From Alphaproteobacteria bacterium HGW-Alphaproteobacteria-1 (lineage in GTDB: Bacteria; Pseudomonadota; Alphaproteobacteria; Rhodobacterales; Rhodobacteraceae), in assembly GCA_002842985.1 (NCBI GenBank), contig PHEQ01000003.1, positions 283,356-347,355 of the forward strand: 64,000 nucleotides of DNA. Reading direction: 5' to 3'. A program made the position numbers and the translations under genes. The notes below the pieces were generated by a model. That model ran no database searches and was not told the origin of the DNA. It saw only the letters and a program-made list of their open reading frames with translations. This document shows, one piece after another, positions 51,964 to 60,922 of this stretch (position 1 is its first letter; the number at the start of each line of letters is the position of its first letter).

Positions 51964-52738
51964 AGACCCTCACCTCGGCATGGGGGAGCGGCAGAGCCGC
52001 GTCACCCTCGTAAAGCCGCACCACATGGCCGATGACAAACAGCACCGGAGCAGCAAGGTCGGCCTCCGCGATCTCGGCGGCGATGCGGTCCAGCGTCGAG
52101 ACCAGCCGCGCCTCGCGCGGGGTGGTGGCGCTGGCCACGGCCAGCACCGGCAGGTCGGCGGGCAGGCCATGGGCCATCAGCTCTGCCGCGATCTGCGCGA
52201 TATTGGCCACGCCCATATAGACGACAAGCGTGGTCTCCTCGCTGGCCAGCGATGCCCAGTCGAGATCAAGCCTGCCGTCACGCGCGCGGTGCCCGGTGAC
52301 ATAGCGCACACCGGTGGCCAGACCGCGATGCGTCAGCGGCACGCCGGTCGCGGCGGCCATGCCCTGCGCGGCGGTGATGCCGGGCACGTAATCGACGGAT
52401 ATTCCGGCGGCGCGCAGCACCTCGGCCTCTTCGCTGCCGCGCCCGAAGATCAGCGGATCGCCCCCCTTGAGCCGCACCACCCGCAGCCCCTGCCGCGCCA
52501 GATCGACCAGAAGCGCGTTGATCCCCTCCTGCGGTACAGGGTGGCATTTGGGCATCTTGCCGACGTCGATGCGCCGCACGCGGGCGGGCACGAGGGCGAG
52601 GATCTCGGGGCTGACCAGCCGGTCAAAGACCAGCACATCGGCCTCTTGCAGGCACCTGAGCGCCTTGCAGGTCAAGAGGTCGGGATCGCCCGGACCGGAA
52701 CCGACAAGGGAAACATGGCCTTGGCTGGGGTATGACAT
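51956..52738 (-). CDS. nirE: NirE, uroporphyrinogen-III C-methyltransferase
   Basis: GHVSLVGSGPGDPDLLTCKALRCLQEADVLVFDRLVS; SUMT family. Confidence 0.93.
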   Translation of the reverse strand: MSYPSQGHVSLVGSGPGDPDLLTCKALRCLQEADVLVFDRLVSPEILALVPARVRRIDVGKMPKCHPVPQEGINALLVDLARQGLRVVRLKGGDPLIFGRGSEEAEVLRAAGISVDYVPGITAAQGMAAATGVPLTHRGLATGVRYVTGHRARDGRLDLDWASLASEETTLVVYMGVANIAQIAAELMAHGLPADLPVLAVASATTPREARLVSTLDRIAAEIAEADLAAPVLFVIGHVVRLYEGDAALPLPHAEVRVYA

Positions 52739-52794
52739 GGGACTCTCCGGGCTTGGCGTTGATCCCAGATTGGCCGATTGCCCGCGCCCGAACC

Positions 52795-52808
52795 TTGACT
52801 TTCGTTAA
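52795..52808. promoter_or_regulatory. NnrR/Dnr-type box upstream of nirE
   Basis: TTGACTTTCGTTAA (TTRAY-N4-RTYAA); overlaps stop codon of the preceding cytochrome gene. Confidence 0.8.
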
Positions 52809-53221
52809 GGCCGTGCCTCTTGCGGCGCCTGTTCGCGCGTTGCCTCGACGAGATACGCGATCACCTTGTCGCGGTCCTCGGTGCGACGGCGGAAACCGCC
52901 GAAATTCATCGCCGTGCCGGGGATGAATTCATCAGGCTTGGTCAGCCAAAGCTTGAGGGTCTCGACCGTCCAGACCCCGTCCCAGGCGCGCATCGCCTCG
53001 GAATAGGGGAAATCGGGCACCGAGGTGGCGGGCCGTCCGATCAGCCCGTTGAGCCAGGGCGCCTTGTAGATCACATGGTCAAGCCCGTGGCACTGGCTGC
53101 ACCGCCGCTCGAAGATCGCGGCCCCTTCGGCGATTGCCTCGGGATCGGTGGGCAGGTCGTCGGCCAGCGCAGTCAGCGGCAGGATTGCCAGCAGCAGGGC
53201 GAGGGTTCGGATCGGGGGCAT
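52805..53221 (-). CDS. Cytochrome c2-like mono-heme periplasmic cytochrome
   Basis: Signal peptide; CSQCH; WLNGLIGRPATSVPDFPYSEAMRA ... FIPGTAMNFGGF. Confidence 0.88.
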   Translation of the reverse strand: MPPIRTLALLLAILPLTALADDLPTDPEAIAEGAAIFERRCSQCHGLDHVIYKAPWLNGLIGRPATSVPDFPYSEAMRAWDGVWTVETLKLWLTKPDEFIPGTAMNFGGFRRRTEDRDKVIAYLVEATREQAPQEARP

Positions 53222-53298
53222 GGCTCTCTCCTTTCCATCGAAAACAGCGACCCCGGCCCGTCACCGGACCGAGGCCACACACGACCGCGCGCCCGCCC

Positions 53299-55047
53299 TC
53301 AGGGCGCGACGGCGTTCAACTCGACCGACGCATCGTCAAGCGCCAGCCGCAGATCGAGCGAGACATGGTGGAACCGTGCCGCCGCGTGATCGTCATGCAG
53401 CGCGAAGCCCACCGTGTAGGTCTTGCCCGGCTCGATGGCGATCTGTCCCGGCGCGCTCGCGGCCAGCGGACGCACCAGAACGGCTGTCCAGGTATCGCCC
53501 TCGAGCACCATGGAACCGTCGACCGGGTGGCCCGCATCCTCATGCCGCCGCTCCAGCAGATAGCCGCGCCGCGCGTTGCCCGAGGCATCGAGCCGCGTGA
53601 AGTCCATGAAGGTGCCGTTCTCGAGGAAGGCGGCAAGCTCACCCTCGTCGCGCAAGAGGTCCCAGCCGCCCATCGGGCGCTCACGGCCCTTGAGTTCGAT
53701 ATCGGTGCGGCTGTTGGGGATGTATTTCTGCACATAGCCGTGCCCGCCCAGCGCCGTATCGAGATCGCCAAGGCTTTCGGGCGTGTTGGGCATGGTGCGG
53801 CTGTCGATATGGCAGCTTGACCAGCATCCCGCCTGTTCGGCGCGCTCCACCCCCTCGCCCACGATCATCATGGCCAGTTTCACGGGGTTCTCCGGGTCCA
53901 TCATGCCGCCTTCGACAAAGGGCACCGGCGCGTGGCCGCCATCCTTCCAGCGCAGGCGCAGGTAAAGGTTGTCGGCGTCATGGGCGGCCTGAATGGCCAC
54001 GTCCACCGCGCCGCGCTTGCCCGGAATGGGGGTGGGTTCGGCCTTTTCGCCGCTCACCAGCTTGGCGCCCATCGCGGCGGTTTCCTTGGCGTGGCAGACC
54101 GAGCATTGATCGCCGCCCTTGGTGAAGGCGCGCGCGCCGCCATGTTCCTTGCCGTTGAGCACCCATTCCCAGGGCGTCTGGCCGGGATAGAAGAGGCCCA
54201 CCGTGACGGGTGCTATGCCGGACCAGTCGATCGCGCCACCCGCACCGCCGCTGGTTGCCTGCGCCGCCGCGCCGTCGCTCGCGGTCACCGCGGCGTCAAC
54301 CGCCGCCGCGATCCGCGCCTCGATGGCCGCCTCGGCCGCCAGTGCCGCCTGGGTGGCGGCGGCGGCCTCTTCGGCCTCGACGCGCTCGATATAGGCCAGC
54401 CCGTCAAGGAAGCTTTGCGGGACCTTCTTGATGTGGTTCGGGTTGGGCGTCTCGAGCGCCTCGAGCAACTCTTCGGGCGCGCGGTCGCGCACATCGGAAT
54501 GCGCGATACCCTTGTGACAGTCGATGCAGGTCTGCCCGGTCTCCATCGCCGTCAGGTGCTGCTGACGCGCGCGCGGCTTCTGGAAGCGGGGGTTCATGCT
54601 TTCGATGGTGTGGCAGTTGCGGCATTCGCGCGAATCGGTCTTCTTCATCGCGGTCCAGACGCGGGTGGCGAGCCGCAGGCGTTCTTCCTCGAATTTCTCG
54701 CGCGTGTCGATCGTGCCCACGACCTTGCCATAAAGCTCGCGCGAGGCCTGCACCTTGCGCACCATCTTGTGCACCCAGGGGTCTGGGACGTGACAATCCG
54801 AACAGGTTGCCTGCACGCCAGAGCGGTTCTCGTGGTGGATGGTGTGTTCGTATTCCTTGAACACGTTCTCGCGCATCTCGTGGCAGGAGATACAGAATTC
54901 CAGGGTGTTGGTGGCTTCCATGGCGGTGTTGAACCCGCCCCAGAAGACGATCCCGGCGGCAAAGGCGGCAACGGCTCCGCCGATCGGCACGCCATACCAG
55001 ACCCAACGCCGCCAGAGGCGACCGGTTTTCGGGGTTTCGTCTGTCAT
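53299..55047 (-). CDS. NapC/NirT-type tetraheme cytochrome fused to C-terminal EB_dh/c552-like heme-binding domain
   Basis: N-terminal TM anchor; CISCH, CSDCH, CRNCH, CIDCH; Ala-rich linker; CSVCH; then CWSSCH (CX3CH) and beta-rich C-terminus. Confidence 0.87.
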   Translation of the reverse strand: MTDETPKTGRLWRRWVWYGVPIGGAVAAFAAGIVFWGGFNTAMEATNTLEFCISCHEMRENVFKEYEHTIHHENRSGVQATCSDCHVPDPWVHKMVRKVQASRELYGKVVGTIDTREKFEEERLRLATRVWTAMKKTDSRECRNCHTIESMNPRFQKPRARQQHLTAMETGQTCIDCHKGIAHSDVRDRAPEELLEALETPNPNHIKKVPQSFLDGLAYIERVEAEEAAAATQAALAAEAAIEARIAAAVDAAVTASDGAAAQATSGGAGGAIDWSGIAPVTVGLFYPGQTPWEWVLNGKEHGGARAFTKGGDQCSVCHAKETAAMGAKLVSGEKAEPTPIPGKRGAVDVAIQAAHDADNLYLRLRWKDGGHAPVPFVEGGMMDPENPVKLAMMIVGEGVERAEQAGCWSSCHIDSRTMPNTPESLGDLDTALGGHGYVQKYIPNSRTDIELKGRERPMGGWDLLRDEGELAAFLENGTFMDFTRLDASGNARRGYLLERRHEDAGHPVDGSMVLEGDTWTAVLVRPLAASAPGQIAIEPGKTYTVGFALHDDHAAARFHHVSLDLRLALDDASVELNAVAP

Positions 55048-55120
55048 CTGATCCGCGCTCCGTCAGGTCTGCGGTTGATCTTGCAAGTCCGGAGCATCAG
55101 CCCCGGCAAATGGCGAGAGA

Positions 55121-55144
55121 CCGGGGGGCGGGTTCGCCCCCCGG
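55121..55144 (-). terminator. GC-rich hairpin immediately downstream of nirS
   Basis: CCGGGGGGCG GGTT CGCCCCCCGG, perfect 10-bp stem, 11 nt after the nirS stop; no T-tract. Confidence 0.6.
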
Positions 55145-55155
55145 CGCGGGATCGC

Positions 55156-56841
55156 TCAGGTCTTGTGGTTCGAGCGGTTGTAGACGTTGAACTTGCCGGT
55201 GGGGGCGAAGAGGCCCTTGATCCGGGCTTTCTCTTCAAGCGTCTCCGCGTCGAAGACCACGATTTCGCCGTTGTCGGTCTTGGAGTCCTTGCGGTTCCAC
55301 ACCGACGCCCAGACCTCCTTGCCGTCCTGGCTGAACTCGAAATGGACGGCGACATAGCCTTCGGTTTCGGTCAGCTGGATGGTCTTGACGATCTCGCCGG
55401 TGGCCTTGTCGATCACCTGCACCGATTGCTGGATCTCGGGTTCGGGATGCAGCGTCTGGTCGGCCCAGACATACTTGCTGTCCGGGTGGGTGCGGATGAA
55501 GAGTCCGGGCCCGTCGGTTTCGACCTCATAGCAGATCTTCCAGGCGTTGTCCGGGTGCCCCACGGGGTCATTGCCCCAGACGGTCACATATCCGGTGCCG
55601 AGGTGTGTGGTGCCCGCGACGGGGCCGCAATTCGGGTCAAGCCAGTTGGCGCCGGGGCCGGGGTGCGGTTTCGACTTGGTGTCGATCGTCGCCTCGAGCT
55701 TGCGGGTCTTGGTGTCGATCACCACCATCTGGTCCGAAGCGTTCGCCGCGATCTGGAAATACCGGCCTGTGGGATCGAAGAACCCGTCATGCAGATATTT
55801 GGAGTTGTCGATCTTGTCGATCCGCAGGTTGTCGAGATCCGTGTAATCGACCTGCCAGATCTGGCCCAGTTCCTTGATCGCGACCACCCATGTCGGCTCG
55901 TGCGGGGTGGTGTAGATCGCGGCGACGCGCGCCTCTTCCACATATTCCCCGTCCACGTTGACGCCGCGGGTCGAGACGACCTTTTTCGGCTCCATCGTTT
56001 CCGCGTCCACGATGGCGAAATGCGGCGGCCAGTAGCCCCCGCCGATGACGTATTTGCCGTCACCGGACACGGCCACGTCGCGCGCGTCATAGGCAATCTT
56101 GACCTCGGCCACGAGCATGTTCTCGGGGTTTTGCCACAGGTCGATCTTGGTCATCTTGCCGTCGCGGCCCATCGTGTACCAGAAGCGTCCCGGGTTTTCA
56201 GGCTCGTTCAGGCTGTGATGTTCGGACGCCTTGAGCACGTGCACCGCGTAGCCGGTGGGAATATGAACCAGCACCTCCTTGGTGTCGCCGTCGATCACCG
56301 CGACCTTGCCCACGTCGCGTTCGATCACGACAAAGAAGTTCTCCCAGTTGCGGCCATGCAGCGGCGCTGTCGGGTAATCCTTTGGCTCGACATAGACCTT
56401 GCGGGTCTGCCTCATCTGCGTGATCGACATCTCGGGCGGCTTGGGCGGGTCGATCTGGATATAGGTGGCCAGATCGGCAATCTGCTCGGGCGTCAGGATG
56501 CCGTCGAAATTGTTCATCCCGCCTTCGGTGCCGTAGGCGATGATCCGTTCCAGCCGGTCCTGGCCAAGCTTGAGCGTGCCGGTCACCGTCTCGGTTCCGT
56601 CAGCGGCCTTGGTCTTGAGCTCGGGCAGGAGCGGCTTGCCCGTCGCGCCCTTGCGCAGCACGCCGTGGCAGCCGGCGCATTGCTCGAAATAAGTCTGCTT
56701 GGCGGCGTCAAACGCCTCGGGGGTCATGGTCGGCTGTTCCTGGGCAAACGCGGGAAGCGCCGCCGTCGAAAGCAGGAAAGACAGACCGGCGCCGAGCATG
56801 AGCCCTGGCGTCTTCGGTGTCCTCGCGGCTGGGGTTGTCAT
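55156..56841 (-). CDS. nirS: Cytochrome cd1 nitrite reductase
   Basis: CAGCHGVLRKGATGKPLLPELK; d1 propeller; YDARDVAVSGDGKYVIGGGYWPPHFAIVD. Confidence 0.97.
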   Translation of the reverse strand: MTTPAARTPKTPGLMLGAGLSFLLSTAALPAFAQEQPTMTPEAFDAAKQTYFEQCAGCHGVLRKGATGKPLLPELKTKAADGTETVTGTLKLGQDRLERIIAYGTEGGMNNFDGILTPEQIADLATYIQIDPPKPPEMSITQMRQTRKVYVEPKDYPTAPLHGRNWENFFVVIERDVGKVAVIDGDTKEVLVHIPTGYAVHVLKASEHHSLNEPENPGRFWYTMGRDGKMTKIDLWQNPENMLVAEVKIAYDARDVAVSGDGKYVIGGGYWPPHFAIVDAETMEPKKVVSTRGVNVDGEYVEEARVAAIYTTPHEPTWVVAIKELGQIWQVDYTDLDNLRIDKIDNSKYLHDGFFDPTGRYFQIAANASDQMVVIDTKTRKLEATIDTKSKPHPGPGANWLDPNCGPVAGTTHLGTGYVTVWGNDPVGHPDNAWKICYEVETDGPGLFIRTHPDSKYVWADQTLHPEPEIQQSVQVIDKATGEIVKTIQLTETEGYVAVHFEFSQDGKEVWASVWNRKDSKTDNGEIVVFDAETLEEKARIKGLFAPTGKFNVYNRSNHKT

Positions 56842-56903
56842 GTGAAAATCTCCATTGCGCTGGTGAGGCATCCCCTGTCTGCCCGATCACCGCCGCGTGA
56901 TCC

Positions 56904-56917
56904 TTGACTTTCGTTAA
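56904..56917. promoter_or_regulatory. NnrR/Dnr-type box between divergent nirS and nnrS
   Basis: TTGACTTTCGTTAA, identical to the nirE and norC copies. Confidence 0.85.
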
Positions 56918-56978
56918 GGTGGCGGGGGCCTTTCGGCGCGACGCTCGGTGTCAGAATTTCCGGACACGGGGCTTGGCC

Positions 56979-58193
56979 ATGACACAGGGCAACACCGGCG
57001 CGCTCGCGCGCTTCTTCTCCGACGGCTGGCGGGTGTTCTTTACCGCCGCCGCCCTTTACGCGGTCTTCTCGCTGGTGATCTGGACCGGCTGGCTCGGCAT
57101 CCATGCGGCGGGCGGCATGGTCAGCGACCTGCCGTTCTCGCCACCGCCGCATCTGTGGCACGCGCATGAAATGGTGTTCGGCTATCCGGCGGCGGCGATG
57201 GGGGGATTTTTCCTGACCGCCGTGCCGAACTGGACCGGCACACCCGCCGCACGGCGCGGCTTTGTCATGCTCGTGGCGGGGCTGTGGCTGGCGGGGCGGC
57301 TGGCGATCTGGTTTTCGGGCAGCTTGCCTGTGGCGGTGGTGGCCACGCTCGATCTGGCGTTCCTGCCGGTCCTGGCGGCCAAGATCCTGGGCCAGCTTCT
57401 GAAGCGGCCCAAGCCGCAGAACATGATGTTTCTCGCGGTGCTCGCGCTGATCTGGTCGGGCAACCTGATGGTGCATCTCGACTGGGCCGGGGTGACGTTG
57501 GGCGGCGCGGCAGGGTTGCGGTTGGGCCTTTATGGCACTTGCGGATTGATCGTGATGCTGGGCGGGCGGGTGACCCCGGCCTTTACCCGCAATGCCATGA
57601 CCCGCGCGGGGATCGAGACCCGCCTGCCGCAAAGCCGCCTGCCGCTCGACATGGCTGCGATCGCGCTGACCCTGCTGACGGCGCTCGCGGCGGGGCTGTC
57701 CGTACCGGGGCCGGTTTTCGCGGCGCTGGCGCTGGCCGCAGGCACCGCGCAGCTGATCCGCGGGGCATTCTGGCGACCGCTCTGGACATGGAACCAGCCG
57801 ATTCTCTGGGTGCTGCATCTGGGCATGGCGTTGTTGGGGCTGGGGTTGATTCTGTCCGGTCTGTCGGCGCTTGGAACCGGCTCCGAGGTGGCGGCGCTGC
57901 ATCTTCTGGGCATCGGCGCGGTGGGGGTGATGACGCTGGCGGTGATGTCGCGCGCAGCACTTGGCCATGGCGGTCACGCGCTGGTCGCGCCCGGTCCCGT
58001 GGCGCTCGCCTACGGCTTGCTGGTGCTGTCGGCGCTGGCGCGCTGGGCCGGGTCCAGCCTCGGGATCACGCATTACTACCTGGGTGTTCTGGGCGCGGGG
58101 CTGCTCTGGGTGCTGGCCTTCACGCTGGCGGCGGCCGCGCTCTGGCCGGTGCTGACCGGGTCGCCGCGCGCGCGCGTGGCCGGCAACGATTGA
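56979..58193 (+). CDS. nnrS: NnrS family membrane protein
   Basis: MTQGNTGALARFFSDGWRVFFTAAALYAVFSL...PPHLWHAHEMVFGYPAAAMGGFFLTAVPNWTG. Confidence 0.93.
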   Translation: MTQGNTGALARFFSDGWRVFFTAAALYAVFSLVIWTGWLGIHAAGGMVSDLPFSPPPHLWHAHEMVFGYPAAAMGGFFLTAVPNWTGTPAARRGFVMLVAGLWLAGRLAIWFSGSLPVAVVATLDLAFLPVLAAKILGQLLKRPKPQNMMFLAVLALIWSGNLMVHLDWAGVTLGGAAGLRLGLYGTCGLIVMLGGRVTPAFTRNAMTRAGIETRLPQSRLPLDMAAIALTLLTALAAGLSVPGPVFAALALAAGTAQLIRGAFWRPLWTWNQPILWVLHLGMALLGLGLILSGLSALGTGSEVAALHLLGIGAVGVMTLAVMSRAALGHGGHALVAPGPVALAYGLLVLSALARWAGSSLGITHYYLGVLGAGLLWVLAFTLAAAALWPVLTGSPRARVAGND

Positions 58194-58203
58194 CTTTCGT
58201 TAA
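58190..58203. promoter_or_regulatory. NnrR/Dnr-type box upstream of norC
   Basis: TTGACTTTCGTTAA; contains the nnrS TGA stop codon (58191-58193). Confidence 0.85.
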
Positions 58204-58269
58204 GGAAAGCGCGCGCCCCCCGCGCCAGAGTGTCCTCACCGTCAACCGCTCCGAAAAGGAGACTGCGCC

Positions 58270-58722
58270 ATGCGCGAAGTCCTGACCAAGACGATGGCCC
58301 GCAACATATTCTATGGCGGGTCGTTGTTCTTCATTCTCATCTTCGTGGGACTCACCGCCCATTCCCACTGGTATATCGTCAACCGGTCCACCGATAATGC
58401 GAACCTCACCGCGAGCGTCGCGGCAGGCAAGCATGTCTGGGAAAAACACGCCTGCATCAACTGTCACTCGATCCTTGGCGAGGGCGCCTATTACGCCCCC
58501 GAACTGGGCAATGTGATGGCCCGCTGGGGTGTGCAGGACGATCCCGAGGCCGCGCTCGACATGCTGAAAGGCTGGATGGACGCCATGCCCACCGGAATCG
58601 AGGGCCGCCGCCAGATGCCGAATTTCGGCCTGAGCGACGAAGACTATCGCAACCTTGCGGATTTCCTTCTGTGGACAGGCCGCATCAACACCCAGAACTG
58701 GCCGCCGAACGACGCCGGTTGA
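58270..58722 (+). CDS. norC: Nitric oxide reductase subunit C
   Basis: N-terminal TM; HACINCHSILGEGAYYAPELGNV. Confidence 0.97.
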   Translation: MREVLTKTMARNIFYGGSLFFILIFVGLTAHSHWYIVNRSTDNANLTASVAAGKHVWEKHACINCHSILGEGAYYAPELGNVMARWGVQDDPEAALDMLKGWMDAMPTGIEGRRQMPNFGLSDEDYRNLADFLLWTGRINTQNWPPNDAG

Positions 58723-58734
58723 GGAGCGAGAACC

Positions 58735-60099
58735 ATGAAATACCAAACACAGAAAATCGCCCTGGCCTATTTCGCCGTCGCGCTTGCGCTCTTCGCGGTG
58801 CAGGTGCTGATCGGCCTTGTCATGGGCTTCGTCTATGTGGTGCCCACGTTCCTGTCGGATCTGGTGCCCTTCAACATCCTCAGGATGCTCCATTCCAACA
58901 GCCTGATCGTCTGGCTGCTGCTGGGCTTCTTCGGGGCGGCCTATTACCTGCTGCCCGAGGAATCCGAGCGCGAGATCCATTCCGAAAAGCTCGCCTATCT
59001 GCAACTGGGCATTCTCGTGCTCGGCACGCTTGGCGTGGTGGTCACCTATCTGTTCAACCTCTTCGAGGGCAATTTCCTGCTCGGCAAGGAGGGGCGCGAA
59101 TTTCTCGAACAGCCAAGATGGGTCAAGGCGGGCATCGTCGTGGCCGCGCTCATCTTCCTGTTCAACGTGTCGATGACGGTGCTCAAGGGGCGCAAGACGG
59201 CGATCACGAACATTCTTCTGCTGGGCCTCTGGGGTCTCGCGCTGCTGTTCCTTTTCGCCTTCTACAACCCCTCGAACCTGGCGCTCGACAAGATGTACTG
59301 GTGGTATGTGGTCCATCTCTGGGTGGAAGGCACCTGGGAACTGGTGATGGCCTCGATCCTCGCCTTCCTGATGCTGAAACTCACCGGCGTCGACCGCGAG
59401 GTGGTGGAAAAATGGCTCTATGTCATCGTCGCCGCCGCGCTCTTCTCGGGTATCCTCGGGACCGGGCACCACTATTACTGGATCGGCACGCCGGGCTACT
59501 GGCAGTGGATCGGCTCGATCTTCTCCTCGCTGGAGGTGATTCCGTTCTTCGCGATGATGGCCTTCGCCTTCGTCATGGTCTGGAAGGGCCGTCGCGACCA
59601 TCCCAACAAGGCCGCGCTTCTGTGGGCGCTTGGGTGCGCCACGCTGGCCTTCTTCGGCGCGGGTGTCTGGGGCTTTCTGCATACGTTGCACGGGGTCAAC
59701 TACTATACCCACGGCACGCAGATCACCGCCGCCCATGGCCACCTTGCCTTCTACGGCGCTTATGTCTGTCTCAACCTCGCGATCATCACCTATGCCATGC
59801 CGCATCTTCTGGGACGCGACCCTTATAACCAGGTGCTCAACATGGCGTCCTTCTGGCTGATGTCCTCGGGCGTGGTGTTCATGACCTTCGTGCTGACCTT
59901 TGCAGGCACGGTGCAAACCCACCTGCAACGGGTCATGGGCGAGGAATACATGGCTGTGCAGGATCAGCTTGCGGTGTTCTTCTGGATGCGCTTCGGCGCG
60001 GGCATCGCGGTGGTGCTTGGCGCGCTGCTGTTCATCTACGCCGTTTTCGTGCCGCGCCGCGAGGTGATCGAGCCCGGCATCAGCCAGCCGGCGGAGTGA
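58735..60099 (+). CDS. norB: Nitric oxide reductase subunit B (cNOR)
   Basis: [35 protein letters not shown]; His-rich helices [23 protein letters not shown]. Confidence 0.97.
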   Translation: MKYQTQKIALAYFAVALALFAVQVLIGLVMGFVYVVPTFLSDLVPFNILRMLHSNSLIVWLLLGFFGAAYYLLPEESEREIHSEKLAYLQLGILVLGTLGVVVTYLFNLFEGNFLLGKEGREFLEQPRWVKAGIVVAALIFLFNVSMTVLKGRKTAITNILLLGLWGLALLFLFAFYNPSNLALDKMYWWYVVHLWVEGTWELVMASILAFLMLKLTGVDREVVEKWLYVIVAAALFSGILGTGHHYYWIGTPGYWQWIGSIFSSLEVIPFFAMMAFAFVMVWKGRRDHPNKAALLWALGCATLAFFGAGVWGFLHTLHGVNYYTHGTQITAAHGHLAFYGAYVCLNLAIITYAMPHLLGRDPYNQVLNMASFWLMSSGVVFMTFVLTFAGTVQTHLQRVMGEEYMAVQDQLAVFFWMRFGAGIAVVLGALLFIYAVFVPRREVIEPGISQPAE

Positions 60100-60914
60100 T
60101 GGAGATGGACGGATCCCACCCCAACCTGAAGGGGGCGGCTGACGCCCCCTTCTACCTGCCGCAGGGCGACGAGATTGCTCTTTTCGCGGCGGCGCATGAA
60201 AACCGCCTGCCGGTCCTGCTCAAGGGGCCGACGGGCTGCGGCAAGACGCGGTTCGTGGCGCATATGGCCGCCCGGCTTGGCCGCCCGCTTTATACCGTGG
60301 CCTGCCATGACGACCTGTCGGCGGCGGACCTGATCGGGCGCTACCTGCTCAAGGGGGGCGAAACGGTCTGGGCCGATGGCCCGCTCACCCGCGCCGTGCG
60401 CGAAGGCGCGATCTGCTATCTCGACGAGGTGGTCGAGGCGCGCAAGGATGTCACCGTGGTGCTGCACCCGCTGACCGATGACCGCCGCATCCTGCCCATC
60501 GAGCGCACCGGCGAAGAGCTTGCCGCGCCCGAGGGCTTCATGCTCGTGGCGTCCTATAACCCCGGCTACCAGAACATCCTCAAGACGCTGAAGCCTTCGA
60601 CCCGGCAGCGGTTCATCTCGGTCGAGTTCGACTTTCCGGCACCTGCGCGCGAGATCCCCGTCGTCGCGCGCGAATCGGGCCTGTCTGAGGACCGCGTCAA
60701 GCCGCTGGTGCGGCTGGCCAACCGGCTGCGCGATCTCAAGGGGCAGGATCTGGAGGAGGGGGTGTCCACCCGCCTTGTTGTCTATGCCGCCATCCTGATC
60801 CGTCAGGGAATGCCGGTCGAGCGTGCGATCCTCGCTGCGATGATCGAACCGCTGACCGATGACCGCGACACGAAACGCGGGCTCCTCGATCTTGTCACCG
60901 CCGTTTTCGGGTGA
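60099..60914 (+). CDS. norQ: NorQ, MoxR-type AAA+ ATPase
   Basis: [15 protein letters not shown]; follows norB. Confidence 0.94.
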   Translation: MEMDGSHPNLKGAADAPFYLPQGDEIALFAAAHENRLPVLLKGPTGCGKTRFVAHMAARLGRPLYTVACHDDLSAADLIGRYLLKGGETVWADGPLTRAVREGAICYLDEVVEARKDVTVVLHPLTDDRRILPIERTGEELAAPEGFMLVASYNPGYQNILKTLKPSTRQRFISVEFDFPAPAREIPVVARESGLSEDRVKPLVRLANRLRDLKGQDLEEGVSTRLVVYAAILIRQGMPVERAILAAMIEPLTDDRDTKRGLLDLVTAVFG

Positions 60915-60922
60915 GGCCGGTG

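Noticed and set aside
53932-56907. 991-aa plus-strand ORF antisense to nirS and the NirT-like gene
   Set aside because: Opposes two strongly recognised genes; long antisense open frames are expected at this GC content; no family resemblance.
58120-59928. 602-aa minus-strand ORF opposite norC/norB
   Set aside because: Low-complexity H/E/R-rich shadow ORF of norC/norB.
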